Shown here: one piece after another, positions 62,324 to 64,000 of the stretch
How the letters are laid out: the number at the start of each line of letters is the position of its first letter
How positions within the stretch are numbered: position 1 is the first letter of the stretch
From: Paraburkholderia ribeironis
GTDB taxonomy: Bacteria > Pseudomonadota > Gammaproteobacteria > Burkholderiales > Burkholderiaceae
Direction: 5' to 3'
Assembly: GCF_900019265.1 (NCBI RefSeq)
Contig: NZ_CYGX02000064.1
Location: 47,235-111,234 of the forward strand
DNA: 64,000 bases
The notes under the pieces: generated by a model
What the model was told of the DNA's origin: nothing
The model's input: the letters and a program-made list of their open reading frames with translations, nothing else
The model's database searches: none
Position numbers and translations under genes: made by a program

Positions 62324-63778
62324 GTGCTCGATTCCACTGCTGCAAAGCGCACTCAAGCCGCTACGGATCGCGCTGATCCGAAGACACTGGCGGCACAAGA
62401 AGATCCGTCCACGCTGTTTGCGGGGCGTGGCTCGTTGGCTGCGCGCATCGAGCAGGGCAAGGCGGCGCGCAAAAAGGTGCCCCGCGCGGAGCTGGCGGCC
62501 TGCAAGATCGACGATCGCGATCCCATCGAACTGCTCGACGCGTCCAACGCGGGCAGGGTGACGGAGTTGATACCCATCCGCTACGGGCGGATGATCGCGA
62601 GTCCGTTCGCGTTCTATCGGGGTGCCGCGCCGCTGATGGCCTATGACCTGTCGAAACTGCCGCATTCCAACGTGAACGTGCAACTGGGCGGCGACGCGCA
62701 TCTGGCCAATTTCGGACTGTTCGCGAGTCCGGAACGGCGCATTCTTTTCGGACCCAACGACTTCGACGAAACACTGCCGGGCCCCTTTGACTGGGATGTG
62801 CGCAGGCTTGCTGCATCGTTCGTGATTGCCGCTCGCGAACGCGGATTTGCGATACGTGGCCAGCGCGGCGTGGTGCGCCGGCTATGCCAGACCTTCCGGC
62901 AACGGATCGCCGAATTCAGCGGCATGGACACGCTCGATGTCTGGTACTGCCAGTTCGGGGCGGCGAACATGCTGGCGATCGCCGATTCGACGGAGGAAAG
63001 AAGAAAGGAACTGGCTGTCATCGACAAGGCGAGACAGCAGTCGTCGCGCTCCGTGATGACTCACGCAACCGAGCTTGTCAACGGCAAGCTTCGCATCAAG
63101 GACGTACCTCCGCTCGTGTACCACATCCCGCTCGAGAGTCCGCATGACCAGAAAAAGTACCACGCGCTGGTACGGCGTTTCTTCGCCGACTACCGGTTGA
63201 CGCTTCCCGATGACAGGCGCGCACTGTTCGATCGCTATGAACTGGTGGATGTCGCCATTCGCGTCGTGGGCATCGGGTCGGTGGGAACGCGTTGCTACGA
63301 GGCGCTCTTCATGGCCGACGGAGAGTGCCCACTGTTCCTTCAACTCAAGGAGGCGCGGCCTTCTGTGCTGGAAGGGTACCTGCCGCCGAGCCGCTATCCA
63401 AATCACGGCCAGCGTGTGGTGAACGGGCAGCGTCTGCTGCAGTCGGCCAGCGACATTTTTCTCGGCTGGTCGAAGATGCGTCACACGGGCAATGACTTCT
63501 ATGTGCGGCAATTGCGCGACATGAAGGGCGCGTTCGACTTCGCCACGTTCGACGTCGAAGATCTCGGCGAATACGCGGTGTCCTGCGCTCACGCGCTGGC
63601 CCATTCGATGGCGAAAGCAAGCGATCCTGCGTTGCTCAGTGGATATGTCGGCAAGTCGGATGCATTCGACGAAGCCATCGTGCGATTCGCGCTCGCTTAC
63701 GCAGAACAAAATGAGGCAGACTGGACGATTTTGAAAGCCGCAGTCAAGGCGGGACGCATCCAGGTCATTCGTGAATGA
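62324..63778 (+). CDS. DUF2252 domain protein
   Basis: 484 residues. Typical DUF2252 motifs: RYGRMIASPFAFYRGAA, LGGDAHLANFG, NDFDETLPGPFDWDVRRLAAS and QLKEARPSVLEGYL. The fold resembles kinases (aminoglycoside-phosphotransferase-like); activity unknown. GTG start at 62324 is supported by AAAGGAG six bases upstream. It follows the SulP gene by 54 bp and is probably co-transcribed. Confidence 0.9.
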   Translation: MLDSTAAKRTQAATDRADPKTLAAQEDPSTLFAGRGSLAARIEQGKAARKKVPRAELAACKIDDRDPIELLDASNAGRVTELIPIRYGRMIASPFAFYRGAAPLMAYDLSKLPHSNVNVQLGGDAHLANFGLFASPERRILFGPNDFDETLPGPFDWDVRRLAASFVIAARERGFAIRGQRGVVRRLCQTFRQRIAEFSGMDTLDVWYCQFGAANMLAIADSTEERRKELAVIDKARQQSSRSVMTHATELVNGKLRIKDVPPLVYHIPLESPHDQKKYHALVRRFFADYRLTLPDDRRALFDRYELVDVAIRVVGIGSVGTRCYEALFMADGECPLFLQLKEARPSVLEGYLPPSRYPNHGQRVVNGQRLLQSASDIFLGWSKMRHTGNDFYVRQLRDMKGAFDFATFDVEDLGEYAVSCAHALAHSMAKASDPALLSGYVGKSDAFDEAIVRFALAYAEQNEADWTILKAAVKAGRIQVIRE

Positions 63779-63876
63779 GGTCAGGCGTGCCGGCCAATCG
63801 TATGGAGAGAGGGCGAAATCTATCGCGCCTTCCGCAATCGACATTTGACATAAGATAAATTATCAACAAATAGCGA

Positions 63877-64000
63877 TGTAGTGGCTACACGGTAATGTCC
63901 GCTTTTAGCTGCATAGAAATGTCCGCTTTTGATGCCGTCGTATGCTAGCCAGCCGCCGTTTTTCCGGCGCTGGAGACCTTGATGGCTGTGACAGAAGGGA
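63877..64000 (+). mobile_element. Probable left end of an IS21-like insertion sequence
   Basis: The segment has TGTAG-TGG-CTACA (63877-63889) followed by two direct copies of AATGTCCGCTTTT (63894-63906 and 63918-63930, 24 bp apart), the style of multiple terminal repeats in IS21-family ends. Composition is AT-richer than the neighbours. The element continues past the window. Confidence 0.4.
63982..64000 (+). CDS. Start of a possible transposase gene, cut by the window edge
   Basis: ATG at 63982 (MAVTEG...) follows CTGGAGACC at good spacing and the terminal-repeat-like DNA. Only six codons are visible, so the identity is inferred from context. Confidence 0.3.

Overview
The window is GC-rich, dense, Gram-negative DNA that looks like Paraburkholderia or Burkholderia. 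That is an inference from gene content and order: Porin_4-type porin, PXPV-repeat protein, GlxA-like AraC regulators, Pseudomonas/Burkholderia-type betaine genes. No rRNA, tRNA or CRISPR array was seen.

From about 1.2 to 45.9 kb the window holds an almost complete route from choline-O-sulfate to central metabolism. The genes are a choline sulfatase (betC) with its LysR regulator, two ChoX-like choline-binding proteins and one betaine-binding protein, a ChoV/ChoW ABC transporter, betI-betB-betA (choline to glycine betaine), gbcA/gbcB (betaine to dimethylglycine), dgcA/dgcB/etfA/etfB (dimethylglycine to sarcosine), soxB-D-A-G (sarcosine to glycine), glyA (glycine to serine) and sdaA (serine to pyruvate). 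C1 by-products are handled by a glutathione-independent formaldehyde dehydrogenase (fdhA) and formyl-THF deformylase (purU). Three AraC-type regulators with a GATase1-like sensor domain are interspersed. Upstream of four of these transcription units I see the same element: two GTCGCA-like half-sites exactly 21 bp apart, a candidate GbdR operator.

The block is interrupted at 13.7-21.5 kb by unrelated cargo: a class C beta-lactamase, an NAD(P)-binding protein, an Old Yellow Enzyme divergent from a NemR-like TetR regulator with a mirrored pair of 14-bp operators, a hotdog thioesterase, a LysR regulator and two small membrane proteins.

From 46 to 50 kb there is a porin, a LysR/GST pair and a PPOX-family flavoprotein. 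From 50.05 to 52.9 kb lies a small accessory patch: a truncated thiamine-diphosphate enzyme remnant, an SPFH/prohibitin protein, a DUF1643 protein and a TumE/TumA-type toxin-antitoxin locus in which toxin and antitoxin are one continuous frame, with an internal Shine-Dalgarno/start for the antitoxin and two identical-arm operator palindromes at the toxin start. From 53 to 57.3 kb a LysR regulator is divergent from an aldehyde dehydrogenase / two F420-reductase-like proteins / SnoaL-like operon. Then come a Tat-exported lyase-LamG lipoprotein, a SulP transporter with a duplicated ribosome-binding site and start, a DUF2252 protein, and what looks like the left end of an IS21-like insertion sequence at the right edge.
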